A stretch of 64,000 nucleotides of DNA from Comamonadaceae bacterium UBA4962 (GTDB taxonomy: Bacteria > Pseudomonadota > Gammaproteobacteria > Burkholderiales > Burkholderiaceae_C), in contig DHAE01000018.1 of assembly GCA_002397315.1 (NCBI GenBank), forward strand, positions 1 through 64,000, in the 5' to 3' direction. A model generated the notes under the pieces. That model searched no databases, was not told the DNA's origin, and was given only the letters and a program-made list of their open reading frames with translations. Shown piece after piece: positions 1-9,100 of the stretch. A program made the translations under genes and the position numbers. Position 1 is the stretch's first letter; the number at the start of each line of letters is the position of its first letter.

Positions 1-1241
1 TCGGACTTGAACACGCCGCCGTTGAACAGCACGGCCGTGGGGTGCAGGAAGGTCGCGCCCTCGGGCTGGGCGAAGCCCGGCAGCTGCGCGGTGGCGCCGA
101 CCTGGCGGCCGAGCAGCGCGGCGAGGTGGCGGGTGACGGCGGCGTCCTGCGCGTAGGGCAGGCCGATCTGCGTGAGGCCGGCACGCGGGCGGGCGATGGG
201 CCGGGCGCTGCTCTCGACGGCGGGGAAGAAGCCTTCGAGCAGGATGGTGGAGAGCAGCTCGCGCTGCAGCTCGGTGCGGATCGAGCCGCCGATGAGTTTG
301 GAGCCGCGGCTGGGCACGACCAGGGGCACGCTCTGCAGGCCGGGGTCGCTCAGCAGTTGCTCCTTGGCGAGGCGGCACGCATAGGTGAGCGCGCGCATCT
401 GCCAGGGGTCGAGCTGCTTGCCTTCGGCGGCCAGGCCGCGCGCCACGCCGTGGGCGAGGGCCAGGTCCATGTTGTCGCCGCCGAGCAGGATGTGTTCGCC
501 CACGGCCACACGGTTCAGTTGCAGGTTGCCGGCGTCTTCGGTGACGGCGATGAGCGAGAAGTCGCTGGTGCCGCCGCCCACGTCGACGACGAGGATCACG
601 TCGCCCACCTGCACCTGCTTGCGCCAGTCGCCCGCGCTGCCGGCGATCCAGCTGTAGAGCGCGGCCTGGGGTTCTTCCAGCAGCGTGATGCCGTGGTAGC
701 CGGCGGCCTGGGCGGCCTCGGCCGTGAGTTCGCGCGCGGCCGGATCGAACGATGCGGGGATGGTGACGGTGACGGACTGCTGGTCGAACGGCGCCTCGGG
801 ATGGCGGTGGTTCCAGGCGTCGCGCAGGTGCTGCAGGTAGTGGGTGCTGGCGGCCAGCGGCGAGATGCGCTCGACCTCGGGCGGTGCGTCGGCCGGCAGG
901 ATGCCGGCGCGGCGGTCCACACCCGCATGGCCCAGCCAGCTCTTGGCGCTGGAGACGAGGCGGATGGGGGTGAGCGCGCCGTGGCTGCGCGCCCATTCGC
1001 CGGTGATGCGGCCGGGCGCGGCGTTCCAGGGCAGGGCCAGGTCGCCCGGCGCGAATTCGCTGTCGTGCGGCACGTAGAGGAAGGAGGGCAGCAGGGAATA
1101 GTCCTGCACCGCGCCGGGGCCGCTTTGCTGGGCGACGGGCAGGATCTCGGGCGCCGCGCCTTCGCTCTGCAGATCGACCCAGGAGAGCGCGCTGTGCGTG
1201 GTGCCGAGGTCGATGCCGATGGCGTATTTCGCGCCGCTCAC
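1..1241 (-). CDS. Hsp70-family (DnaK-like) chaperone, C-terminus outside window
   Basis: Reading leftwards from a GTG at 1241, the product opens with AIGIDLGTTHSALSW, the Hsp70 ATPase phosphate-1 loop. It continues with a phosphate-2 type DVGGGTSDF near residue 205 and a nucleotide-pocket stretch LFNGGVFKS at the edge, so about 413 residues of the ATPase region are present and the rest lies off the window. The GTG overlaps the TGA of the upstream DUF2760 gene (GTGA), which suggests translational coupling. Sequence and context point to the non-canonical Hsp70 class that travels with DUF2760, not housekeeping DnaK, because there is no grpE or dnaJ beside it. Client proteins are unknown. The long plus-strand reading frame over this region is a GC-rich shadow. 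Confidence 0.88.
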   Translation of the reverse strand, partial: MSGAKYAIGIDLGTTHSALSWVDLQSEGAAPEILPVAQQSGPGAVQDYSLLPSFLYVPHDSEFAPGDLALPWNAAPGRITGEWARSHGALTPIRLVSSAKSWLGHAGVDRRAGILPADAPPEVERISPLAASTHYLQHLRDAWNHRHPEAPFDQQSVTVTIPASFDPAARELTAEAAQAAGYHGITLLEEPQAALYSWIAGSAGDWRKQVQVGDVILVVDVGGGTSDFSLIAVTEDAGNLQLNRVAVGEHILLGGDNMDLALAHGVARGLAAEGKQLDPWQMRALTYACRLAKEQLLSDPGLQSVPLVVPSRGSKLIGGSIRTELQRELLSTILLEGFFPAVESSARPIARPRAGLTQIGLPYAQDAAVTRHLAALLGRQVGATAQLPGFAQPEGATFLHPTAVLFNGGVFKS

Positions 1242-1846
1242 AGCTCGACCTCCGCGGGCGCGATCACGCGCGTGTCGTGCCCTTCGGTGAGGGCGGGAAG
1301 GCGCACGGCGGTGGCGCGCCAGCCCTTGTGCTGCAGCGTGCCGGTGAACGGCGGCTGGCCGACCACGTTGCCGGTGACGCGCACGGCGGCGGCGTCGAAG
1401 CCGGCGGGCAGCGTCAGGCGGCTGCCTTCGGCTTCGGTGCGCACGGGTTCGAGATCGAACGTGTCCTGCAGCACCTTGCGGGCGCCGCCGTGCAGCAGGC
1501 GCGCGGCACCGCCCACGTCGGCATCGGAATAGGCGCCGATGTCTTCCTGCAGGAAATCGACGAAGCGCGCTTCGCGCTGCAGCAGGGCCAGCAGTTGCAG
1601 GGCGGCATCGATGTCGGCGGTGGCGCGCACGAGAGCGGGCGCCGGCACCGGGGCGGGCGGCGGCGGTGCCTTCACGGGCGCGGGTGCAGGGGCCGGAGCA
1701 GGCGGCGGCACTTCGCTGGCCAGCGGCGCGCCGCTGCGCAGCGCCTGCACGCGCGCGGCCAGGCGGCCGTCGCCCAGCAGGGCGAAGAAGCTGCCGATGG
1801 CCAGGGAGAGGCGGGAGAGGAAGGGGAGTTCTTGGGGTTCGGTCAT
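1238..1846 (-). CDS. DUF2760 domain protein
   Basis: This is a 202-residue protein starting MTEPQELPFLSRLSLAIGSFFALLGD. It has an N-terminal hydrophobic helix, then a Pro/Ala-rich linker (about residues 45-75, repeated PAPAPA), then a globular C-terminal half containing RLLHGGARKVL and ending PAEVEL. I recognise the layout as the DUF2760 family, whose members are typically encoded immediately upstream of an Hsp70-like gene, as here (GTGA overlap). Function is unknown; an accessory or targeting role for the neighbouring Hsp70 is inference from the pairing. The start at 1846 was chosen over an upstream in-frame ATG at 2041 because the extension is Pro/Arg-rich low-complexity sequence unlike the family. 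Confidence 0.75.
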   Translation of the reverse strand: MTEPQELPFLSRLSLAIGSFFALLGDGRLAARVQALRSGAPLASEVPPPAPAPAPAPVKAPPPPAPVPAPALVRATADIDAALQLLALLQREARFVDFLQEDIGAYSDADVGGAARLLHGGARKVLQDTFDLEPVRTEAEGSRLTLPAGFDAAAVRVTGNVVGQPPFTGTLQHKGWRATAVRLPALTEGHDTRVIAPAEVEL

Positions 1847-1946
1847 GGGTCGGTGGTGGCGCCATGGGGGCGCGACAGGCAGCGGGTGGGCCGGACGGGC
1901 GCCGGGCCGGGTAGCCGCTATTGTCTTCAATGCGGGAAGGCGATCG

Positions 1947-1968
1947 GAAAACCGGATTTTTCTCCGGT
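1947..1968 (-). terminator. Rho-independent terminator candidate behind the chemoreceptor gene
   Basis: Read on the minus strand, ACCGGA-GAAAAA-TCCGGT is followed by TTTCC: a 6-bp perfect stem with a short T run. It lies about 185 nt past the stop of the chemoreceptor at 2154 and upstream of the DUF2760 gene, so it would separate the two transcripts. The rest of the 308-nt gap 1847-2153 shows no gene or recognisable site to me. Confidence 0.45.
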
Positions 1969-2153
1969 GTCCACTCCCGTGATCAGGGCGCGATGGGCGC
2001 TGCCGCCCCGCAGGGCTCCGCTGCCGGGGCGCGAACAGCACAATGCGTCCATGCCCCGGACTTCAGCGTTCGCCATGCTGCCGTCGCTGTCCTGGTGGCC
2101 GCCGGGTTGGCGGCCGGCTGTGGGCGTGGGCCGCCTGAACCGCCCCCGGGACG

Positions 2154-3770
2154 TCAGGCCCCCGAACCGCCCAGGGCCGGATGGGGGAACGTCGGCAGCG
2201 CGGCCGCCGCGGTGGGCGTGCACGGTGCCATGCCCGCCTGCGCCGCGCCGATCCGGAAGAACGCGACCGATTCGACGAGTTTCTCCGCCTGGCTTTTCAG
2301 GCTGCCCGCAGCGGCGGCCGATTCCTCCACCAGCGCGGCGTTCTGCTGGGTGACCTGGTCCATCTGCACGACGGCCTCGCCCACCTGGGAGACGCCCTGG
2401 CTCTGTTCGCTGCTGGCGGTGCTGATCTCCGCGACGATGTCCGTCACGCGCCGGATGGAACCCACGACGTCCGACATCGTCGCGCCCGCGCGGTCCACCA
2501 GCACGGTGCCCTGGCCGACGCGTTCGACGCTGGTGGAAATCAGTGCCTTGATCTCCTTGGCCGCGGAGGCGCTGCGCTGGGCGAGGCTGCGCACTTCGCT
2601 GGCCACCACCGCGAAACCGCGGCCCTGCTCGCCGGCGCGGGCCGCTTCCACGGCGGCGTTCAGCGCCAGGATGTTGGTCTGGAAGGCGATGCCGTCGATC
2701 GTGCCGATGATGTCCGCGATCTGGCGGGAGCTTTCTTCGATGCCCTTCATGGTCTCGACCACCTGGCCCACCGCCTCGCCGCCCTGGGCGGCCACGCGCG
2801 AGGCGTGGATCGCCAGTTCGTTGGCCTGGCCGGCGTTGTCCGCATTGCGCCGCACCGTGGCGCTGAGTTGCTCCATAGAGGCGGCGGTTTCCTCCAGGGC
2901 GGAGGCCTGCTGCTCGGTGCGCGCGGAGAGGTCGTGGTTGCCCTGCGCGATCTGCGTGCTGGCGGCGGCCACGGTCTCGGCGCTGCCGCGCACGCTGCCG
3001 ACCACGTGCGCGAGGCTGTCGCGCATCTCGGCCAGGCGGCGCACCAACTGGCCGACTTCGTCCCGGCCTGCGGTGTCGATGTGCACGGCGAGGTTGCCCG
3101 CGGCCACTTCCGACAGCACATCGCCGGCCCTGTGCAGCGAGCCGCGCAGGCGACGGACGAGGGCGCCGCCCATGACCAGCGCGAGCAGGACGCAGGCGGC
3201 GATGGCCACCAGCATCACGATGCGCAGGTTCGCGTGGAGGGCGTTGGCCGTGTCGTTCTCGTGGCGGGCGCCATCGAGCTGCGCGTCGATCAACTGGCCG
3301 ATGACCTCCTGCAGCGGATCGATGGCGGGGTACATCTCGCGGGCCGCGTAGTCCGCGAGCTGCTGCCGGTCGCCCGAGCGCATGAGCGCCGACAGGCGGG
3401 CCGTGGCGGCGTCGGCCGCGGCGAGGCGCGGCCGCATCTTTTCCATCAGCCGCTGCTCCTCGGGCAGCAGCCGGGTCCTGCCGAAGGCGTCGAGGTTCGT
3501 GCGGATGGCGCGGGAGGCCGTGTCGATCTGCTCCGCGCCGGCCGGGCCGGTGAGCGATCCGTCCCGCACCTTGTGGGCGGCGTCCACGACGTTGACGGCA
3601 TACATGTCGGAGACGGTCTTGAGGTACTTCAGGGGCAGCACGCGGTCTTCGTACACCGCATGGAGTCCGTCGTTGGAGCGGCCCATGCCGTAGAGCCCGA
3701 GGGTGCCGAGAACGGCGAGGGCCGCGCAAAGCACGGCGAGAAGAGCGATGAGGCGCGTGGTGAGTTTCAT
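2154..3770 (-). CDS. Methyl-accepting chemotaxis protein
   Basis: A 538-residue Tsr/Tar-type receptor. Residues 5-30 form the first membrane helix (LTTRLIALLAVLCAALAVLG). A four-helix-bundle ligand domain of about 160 residues follows, then a second membrane helix (IVMLVAIAACVLLALVMGG, about 190-208), a HAMP domain (RRLRGSLHRAGDVLSEVAAGNLAV) and a long cytoplasmic coiled coil. The signature hairpin tip is present (GIAFQTNILALNAAVEAARAG), flanked by methylation-helix segments (ALEETAASMEQL). The C-terminus is Pro/Ala-rich and lacks a clear NWxxF CheR-binding pentapeptide. It signals to CheA/CheW; the ligand cannot be predicted. The start at 3770 gives the normal N-terminus. It is transcribed divergently from the siderophore sigma gene but has no visible link to it. 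Confidence 0.93.
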   Translation of the reverse strand: MKLTTRLIALLAVLCAALAVLGTLGLYGMGRSNDGLHAVYEDRVLPLKYLKTVSDMYAVNVVDAAHKVRDGSLTGPAGAEQIDTASRAIRTNLDAFGRTRLLPEEQRLMEKMRPRLAAADAATARLSALMRSGDRQQLADYAAREMYPAIDPLQEVIGQLIDAQLDGARHENDTANALHANLRIVMLVAIAACVLLALVMGGALVRRLRGSLHRAGDVLSEVAAGNLAVHIDTAGRDEVGQLVRRLAEMRDSLAHVVGSVRGSAETVAAASTQIAQGNHDLSARTEQQASALEETAASMEQLSATVRRNADNAGQANELAIHASRVAAQGGEAVGQVVETMKGIEESSRQIADIIGTIDGIAFQTNILALNAAVEAARAGEQGRGFAVVASEVRSLAQRSASAAKEIKALISTSVERVGQGTVLVDRAGATMSDVVGSIRRVTDIVAEISTASSEQSQGVSQVGEAVVQMDQVTQQNAALVEESAAAAGSLKSQAEKLVESVAFFRIGAAQAGMAPCTPTAAAALPTFPHPALGGSGA

Positions 3771-3885
3771 GGGGGCAGAGCGCCTGGAATAGCGGAAGGC
3801 GCGGAGTCTGCCACAGGGTGAAATGTCACTCATTTCCATTGAGTATCCGGCAGACGCTTGTTACAAAAGCACAGGGTGCTCAACA

Positions 3886-3904
3886 AATACAAATAATTCG
3901 CATT
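3886..3904 (+). promoter_or_regulatory. Fur box overlapping the sigma-gene promoter
   Basis: AATACAAAT-A-ATTCGCATT matches the 9-1-9 Fur operator AATGAGAAT-N-ATTCTCATT at 14 of 18 positions (8 of 9 in the right arm). It overlaps the -35 of a possible sigma70 promoter, TTCGCA (3897-3902), 16 nt, TATCAT (3919-3924), which would start transcription about 40 nt before the sigma gene. Fur-iron binding here would block the siderophore cascade when iron is plentiful. The assignment is by eye. Confidence 0.65.
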
Positions 3905-3969
3905 CCACATTTTCTTTGTATCATCGCTTTCCATGCGCCGGAACCGTTTCCGGCCTTTCCAGGAAAGCC

Positions 3970-4503
3970 ATGTCCATGTCCCTGCCGTTGTCCGAACCCT
4001 CCCTGGCCGATGTGTTCGTTGCCCACCGCGCGCAGCTGTGGCGCGTGGCGCGGCAGATCGTGAACACCGAAGACCTGGCGGACGACGTGGTGCAGGACGC
4101 CTATCTGAAGCTGGCGGAGGGGCCGAGCGACCGGGTGGCGGAGCGGCCGATCGGCTACTGCTGCCAGGTGGTGCGCAACCTGGCGCTGGACTACTGCCGC
4201 CGCCACCGCGTGGAGGCGAGCTACCGCACGTTCGACGTCGACGTCGAGGCGGTCGACGTGCCCTGCCACCGCTCCCCGGACCGCCGCATGTGCGAGCAGC
4301 AGGTGATCCATGCGATCGACGAGGTGCTCTCGCAGTTGCCGCCGCGCACGCGCATGGTGTTCGAGCTCTACCGCATCGAGGGATTGACGCAGCGGCAGAT
4401 CGCGGAGCGCCTCGGATGCGCGCTGGGGCTGGTCAACGGTTTGATCGCCGATGCGGCGCGGGCGGTGGCGGGCTGCCGCGCGCACCTGCTGCCGGCGCCC
4501 TGA
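3970..4503 (+). CDS. ECF sigma factor, FecI/siderophore type
   Basis: A 177-residue ECF sigma factor. Region 2 lies at about residues 14-46 (FVAHRAQLWRVARQIV...DLADDVVQDAYLKL, with the -10-binding acidic helix). Region 4 lies at about 118-170 (LSQLPPRTRMVFELYRIEGLTQRQIAERLG, a helix-turn-helix). AGGAAAG at 3961-3967 is the ribosome site; ATG 3970 and ATG 3976 are both possible starts. Family knowledge: Fur-controlled sigma factors of this group (PvdS, OrbS, FecI) switch on siderophore genes. Here the gene heads the NRPS locus, has a Fur box at its promoter, and is followed by a FecR-type DUF4880 mini-protein. Three ECF-like promoters in the locus (4846, 37081, 37148) are its probable targets. 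Confidence 0.9.
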   Translation: MSMSLPLSEPSLADVFVAHRAQLWRVARQIVNTEDLADDVVQDAYLKLAEGPSDRVAERPIGYCCQVVRNLALDYCRRHRVEASYRTFDVDVEAVDVPCHRSPDRRMCEQQVIHAIDEVLSQLPPRTRMVFELYRIEGLTQRQIAERLGCALGLVNGLIADAARAVAGCRAHLLPAP

Positions 4504-4591
4504 CGACGCACTGCGCCGGCTGCCTGCAATAACCCGCGGCCGGCGTCGGACGGGCCGGTGGGCCCGCGGGGCGATGCGCTAGGCTCGGCGC

Positions 4592-4798
4592 ATGACTGCA
4601 CCGTATGACGAGGATCCCGTCTGGGAAGCGGCCTGGGCGTGGGTCCAGCGCGAGTTCGACCAGGACACCTTCGATGCGGCGGCACGCGCCGAGATGACGG
4701 CGTGGCTGCTGGCCGATCCCCTGCACCGCGCGCGCTACGACGAGGCCGCGCGGCTGTGGCTGCTGGCGGGCATGGTGCCGCGCCGCACGGGCGGCTAG
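4592..4798 (+). CDS. Stand-alone DUF4880 (FecR N-terminal domain) mini-protein
   Basis: A 68-residue acidic protein with the pattern AAWAWVQREFDQDTF...EMTAWLLADPLHRARYDEAARLW. This is the DUF4880 domain that forms the cytoplasmic, sigma-binding N-terminus of FecR anti-sigma/co-activator proteins. The transmembrane helix and periplasmic FecR domain are absent: the frame closes at TAG 4796 and I see no continuation in another frame. It sits 88 nt after the sigma gene, so the two are probably co-transcribed. Role (inference): a soluble modulator or stabiliser of the sigma factor that does not read receptor occupancy, which fits the TonB receptor here lacking a signalling domain. No strong ribosome site is visible. 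Confidence 0.75.
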   Translation: MTAPYDEDPVWEAAWAWVQREFDQDTFDAAARAEMTAWLLADPLHRARYDEAARLWLLAGMVPRRTGG

Positions 4799-4845
4799 CG
4801 CTGCGCCCGCATTCCTCCCGCATCCCCCGGTCGCGCAGGGTGCGA

Positions 4846-4873
4846 TGAACACTTCGGCCCGCCAACCGTCTTG
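4846..4873 (+). promoter_or_regulatory. ECF-sigma promoter ahead of mbtH and the synthase genes
   Basis: TGAACA (4846-4851), 15 nt, CGTCTTG (4867-4873). The GAAC/CGTC core is the classic ECF-sigma -35/-10 pair. The same extended motif occurs twice more, divergently, between the fhuF-like and exporter genes. It would start transcription near 4880, some 85 nt before mbtH, and could drive mbtH, the thioesterase gene and the NRPS-PKS genes. Confidence 0.7.
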
Positions 4874-4966
4874 TGAAGGCAGGCCCGCTCCACGCACCTT
4901 CCTTCCCTCGCGGTCGCGAAGGGCGTCGGCGGCGGCCCGATGTTCAACCGCACAAGGGATGCACCG

Positions 4967-5227
4967 ATGTCTACGAGCTGCTTCGACCGCGAGGACGAAA
5001 CCTTCATCGTCCTGATCAACCACGAGGAACAGTATTCGATCTGGCCCCACTGGAAGGCCGTACCCGAGGGCTGGCGGGTGGTGGAGGGCGTGCAGGGCGA
5101 CAAGAAGACCGTCGTCGCCTACGTGGACGGTGCCTGGACGGACATGCGGCCGAAATCGCTGCGCGACTGGATGGCGCAGCAGGACGCGGTCGCGCCCGCC
5201 GGTGGCTCTGCCGCTGCGGCGGCCTGA
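4967..5227 (+). CDS. mbtH: MbtH-like NRPS accessory protein
   Basis: An 86-residue MbtH-family protein: CFDREDETFIVLINHEEQYSIWP, then GWRVVEG, then the C-terminal helix DMRPKSLRDWM. The conserved tryptophans of the family (in SIWP, GWR and DWM) are all present, and an Ala-rich tail follows. MbtH proteins bind A domains and aid their folding and activity. ATG 4967 was preferred over ATG 4940 because AAGGGA lies 7 nt upstream and the product then has the family N-terminus. It is the first gene after the ECF-type promoter, and the thioesterase gene follows after 5 nt, so it belongs to the biosynthetic operon. Confidence 0.93.
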   Translation: MSTSCFDREDETFIVLINHEEQYSIWPHWKAVPEGWRVVEGVQGDKKTVVAYVDGAWTDMRPKSLRDWMAQQDAVAPAGGSAAAAA

Positions 5228-5232
5228 CCGGG

Positions 5233-5997
5233 ATGGTGGACCCGGTGGTTCCGGCGGATTGGGTGCTGCTGTGCCTGCCCTGCGCGGGCGCGAGCGCCAC
5301 GATGTACCTGCGCTGGCAGCGCAGCCTGCCCGCGGGGCTGCGGGTGGTGCCCGTGGAACTGCCCGGCCGCGGCGCGCGCATGGGCGAGCCGTTCGCGGCG
5401 TCGTACGACAGCCTCGTCGGGCCGCTGGCGCAGACCTGCCTGCGGGCGGCCGGCGGCGCCCGGTTCGCGCTCTTCGGACACAGCATGGGCGCATTGCTCG
5501 CCTACGGCGTGGCCTGCCGGCTGCAGGCGGAGCATGGCGTGCGGCCCGCGGCGCTGGCGGTGTCGGCCTGCGCCGCACCGGCGGTGCGCACCGGCGATCG
5601 CTATGCGGAGCCGCTGGACGATGCGCGGCTGACCGCGGACCTGCGCACGCAGGGCGGCACGCCCGAGGCGGTGTTCGCGGAGCCTGAACTGCTGCGCCTC
5701 ACGCTGGACGTGCTGCGGGCCGACTACCGGCTGTGCCACGGCTTTCGCCGGAGCGCGGTCGCCGCGCCGCTGGCGTGCCCGGTGCATGTCTTCGGCGGCG
5801 TGCGCGACCGCATCACGGAGCAGGAATTGCAGGCCTGGTCGCAGGAAACGCGGGGTGGCATGACGCTGGACCGGTTCGAAGGCGGGCACTTCTTCCTGCG
5901 CGAAGGCGAGGCGGATTTTCTGCGGGTGCTGGTTGCGCGGCTGCTGCAGGCCGGGGCCGTGCACAGATCGCCGGAGCCCGCAGCGTCCGCGGTTTAA
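5233..5997 (+). CDS. Type II (editing) thioesterase
   Basis: A 254-residue alpha/beta hydrolase of the GrsT/TEII family. It starts LLCLPCAGASATMYLRW, has PVELPGRGARMGEPF, the nucleophile motif FGHSMGA (Ser84), the acid region CPVHVFGGVRDRIT and the histidine motif FEGGHFFL. Family role: these enzymes hydrolyse wrongly loaded or stalled acyl groups from carrier proteins of an NRPS/PKS line. The gene begins 5 nt after mbtH and is followed 113 nt later by the first NRPS. It is distinct from the release TE domain at the end of the last NRPS. Confidence 0.92.
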   Translation: MVDPVVPADWVLLCLPCAGASATMYLRWQRSLPAGLRVVPVELPGRGARMGEPFAASYDSLVGPLAQTCLRAAGGARFALFGHSMGALLAYGVACRLQAEHGVRPAALAVSACAAPAVRTGDRYAEPLDDARLTADLRTQGGTPEAVFAEPELLRLTLDVLRADYRLCHGFRRSAVAAPLACPVHVFGGVRDRITEQELQAWSQETRGGMTLDRFEGGHFFLREGEADFLRVLVARLLQAGAVHRSPEPAASAV

Positions 5998-6110
5998 AGC
6001 ACACACGCTGGCCTGGCCCCGCGCCGCCATTTTCTTTGTTGTCGATCTTCCGGCAGCCGATGCGTGGCATGCGGCGGGCCGGCGGCGCCCTGCGCGCACG
6101 AGGAGTTTCC

Positions 6111-9100
6111 ATGCATGACTTGCCGACACCCTTCCGGCCTTTGCAGACCGGCGTGAGGCCACGGCCCGTGCGGCCTGCCCACTTCGTCGAGCGGCTGCGC
6201 ACGCTGGTGGAAAGCCGGCCGGATGCGCCCTGGCTGACCGTGGTCGACGAGGTGGCCGGGGTGCGCCGCGAGGTGGCGCTCACCTATGCCGAATTCGCCC
6301 GCCGTGTGCACGCCCTGGCCGCGCGGCTGCAGCAGCAGTTCGTTCCGGGCGACCGCGCGCTGGTGCTGCAGGACAACGACGAGCACTACGCCGTCAGCAT
6401 GCTCGCCTGCTTCCACTGCGGCGTGGTCGCGGTGCCGGTGTTTCCGCCGGAATCGCAGCGGCCGCAGCACCTGGCGCGCCTGCAGGGCATCGCGCGGGAC
6501 TGCGGCGCGGCCTGCGTGCTCACCACCGGGCCCTGGGAGGCGCTGGTGCGCACCGGCTTCCCGGGGCTGGAGGTGATCGCGGGCGATGCGGTGGACCTCG
6601 CGCTCGCCCCCGCCTGGCAGCCGCACGCCCCCGCCGACGGCGACCTGGCCTTCCTGCAGTACACCTCCGGCTCCACGGGCGACCCCAAGGGGGTGATGGT
6701 GACGCACGGCAACCTCGTGGCCAACGAGCGCGCGATCCAGGAAGGCATGGAGGTGGGGCCCGCGGATTGCTTCGTCACCTGGGCGCCGCTGTTCCACGAC
6801 ATGGGGTTGATCGGCGGGCTGTTGCAGCCGCTCTACAGCGGGGCCTCCCTGGTGCTGGTGTCGCCGCGCTACTTCCTGGAGCGGCCCGCGCGCTGGCTGG
6901 AGCTGGTGTCGCGCTACCGCGGCACAGTCAGCGGTGGGCCGGATTTCGCGTACCGGCTGTGCGTGGAGCGGGTGAGCGGGTCGCAGGCCCTGGGACTGGA
7001 TCTTTCCCGCTGGCGCGTGGCCTACAGCGGCGCGGAACCCGTGCGGGCCGACACCATGGCGGCCTTCACCGAACGCTTCGCGGCGCAGGGGTTCGCCGCG
7101 GGCGCGGTGCATGCGTGCTATGGCCTGGCCGAAGCCACGCTCTACGTCACGGGCGTGCGGCCGGGATCGGGCCTGTGGGCACGCCACTTCTCCGCGCAGG
7201 CCCTGGCCGTGGGCGCCGCGACGCCCGGCGACGCGGGCGACGGCACCGCGCTGGTGGGGTGCGGCAGCCCGGCGAGCGGCCACGCGGTGCAGATCATGGA
7301 CGTGGCCTCGCTCGCACCCGCCGATGCGGGCTGCGTGGGCGAGATCTGGGCGAGCGGACCCAGCGTGGCGGCCGGCTACTGGGGCAAGCCGGAGGCGACG
7401 GCCGCCACCTTCGTGGAGCACGGCGGGCGGCGCTGGCTGCGCACGGGCGATCTGGGCTTCTTGCACGGCGGCCAGCTCGTGGTGACCGGGCGCACCAAGG
7501 ACCTGATCATCCTGCGCGGCCACAACGTCTATCCCCAGGACGTGGAGCGGGCGATCGAGGCCGAGGTGGAGGCCGTGCGCAAGGGCCGCGTGGCGGTGTT
7601 CGCGGTGCAGGGGGCGCAGGGCGAGGGCATCGGCGCGGCGGTGGAGGTATCGCGCGGCATGCAGAAATCGGTGCCGCCGCGCGCGCTGGTGGAGGCCCTG
7701 AGCGCCGCCGTGAGCGAGGCGGTGGGCGAGCCGCTGTCGGCCGTGCTGCTGCTGCAGCCCGGCACGCTGCCCAAGACCACCAGCGGCAAGCTGCAGCGCA
7801 GCGCCTGCCGTGTGGCCTGGACGGAGCGCACCGCCGATGCCTACGCCATCTACGAATGGGGCGGCTTCGTGCGCGGCGGGCAGGAGGCGGCGGCGCCTTC
7901 GCGCGGTGCACCCGACGCGCTCGATGGCCTCGAATCCGCGGTGGCGGCCATCTGGCAGGACGTGCTGCGCACCGGCGCGCAGCCGCCTCTGGCCCGCGAT
8001 GACCATTTCTTCGTGCTGGGCGGCAATTCGCTCGCGGCCACTCAGGCGGCGGCGCGCATCGCGCAGCGCTTCGGCGTGGCGTTCGCGCCGCGCGTGCTGT
8101 TCGACCATCCGCGCCTGGGGGCCTGCGCGCAGGCCTTGCGCGAAGCGCTGGCGGCCGGCAACGGGGCTGCGCCGAGCGCGGTGGAGCCGCTGCCGCAGGC
8201 CCTGCGCGGCGCGCCCCGGCCGCTGTCGCATGCACAGGCACGCCAGTGGTTCCTCTGGAAGCTCGCGCCGCAGGACGCGGCCTACCACGTGGGCGCAGCG
8301 CTGTGGCTCGACGGCCCGCTCGATGCGGCGGCGGCGCAGGCTGCGCTGCAGGACGTGGTGCATCGGCAGGCGTCGCTGCGCACCGTGTTCCGCGAAGGTG
8401 CGGACGGCGTGCCCTGCCAGCAGGTGCTGGACGCGCTGCAGGCGCTTGCGCTCGACGTGGCGGACCTCGGGCGCACCGCCTGCGCGGAACGGGTCGACGC
8501 CGTGCGCGACCGGCTGGACGGCCTGCAGGCCCGGCCGTTCGATCTGGCCGGAGGCGGCGTGCCCTGGCGCGCGGCGCTGCTGCGCGTGGACGACCGCACC
8601 CACGTGCTCGCGGTGGTGATGCACCACATCCTCTCGGACGGGGCTTCGATGCAGCGGTGGGCGGCGGAATGGCTCGAAGCCTACGGCGCGCGCCGCCAGG
8701 GCCTGGCCGCCCGTGGCGTGCCGGCGCTGCAGTACATCGACTACGCGGCCTGGGCGCAGGCCCGGCTGGACGCGGGCGAGGAAGCGCGCCAATGGGCCTG
8801 GTGGCAGGAGCGCCTGGCGGGCTGGAACGCATCGCCCTGCGACGTCCGGCCGGACCACCCCCGCCCGGCGCGCGCCCGCTACACCGCGCGCCGCCATGCC
8901 GTGGAAGTGCCCGCAGAGGTGGTGCAGGGGCTGCACGCGCTGCGGGCCCGGGAGGGTGCGACCCCATTCATGGTGCTGCTGGCGGCGCTGCAGGTGCTGC
9001 TGTCGCGCTACACCGGACAGCCGCGCGTGCGCGTCGGTGCGGCGGTGGCGCAGCGCGGCGTGCCGGGGGTGGAGGGGCTGATCGGCCTGTTCGTGAACAC

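Noticed and set aside
42..1532. Plus-strand open frame of 496 codons at the window start
   Set aside because: Antisense shadow of the Hsp70 gene, whose ATPase motifs read clearly on the minus strand.
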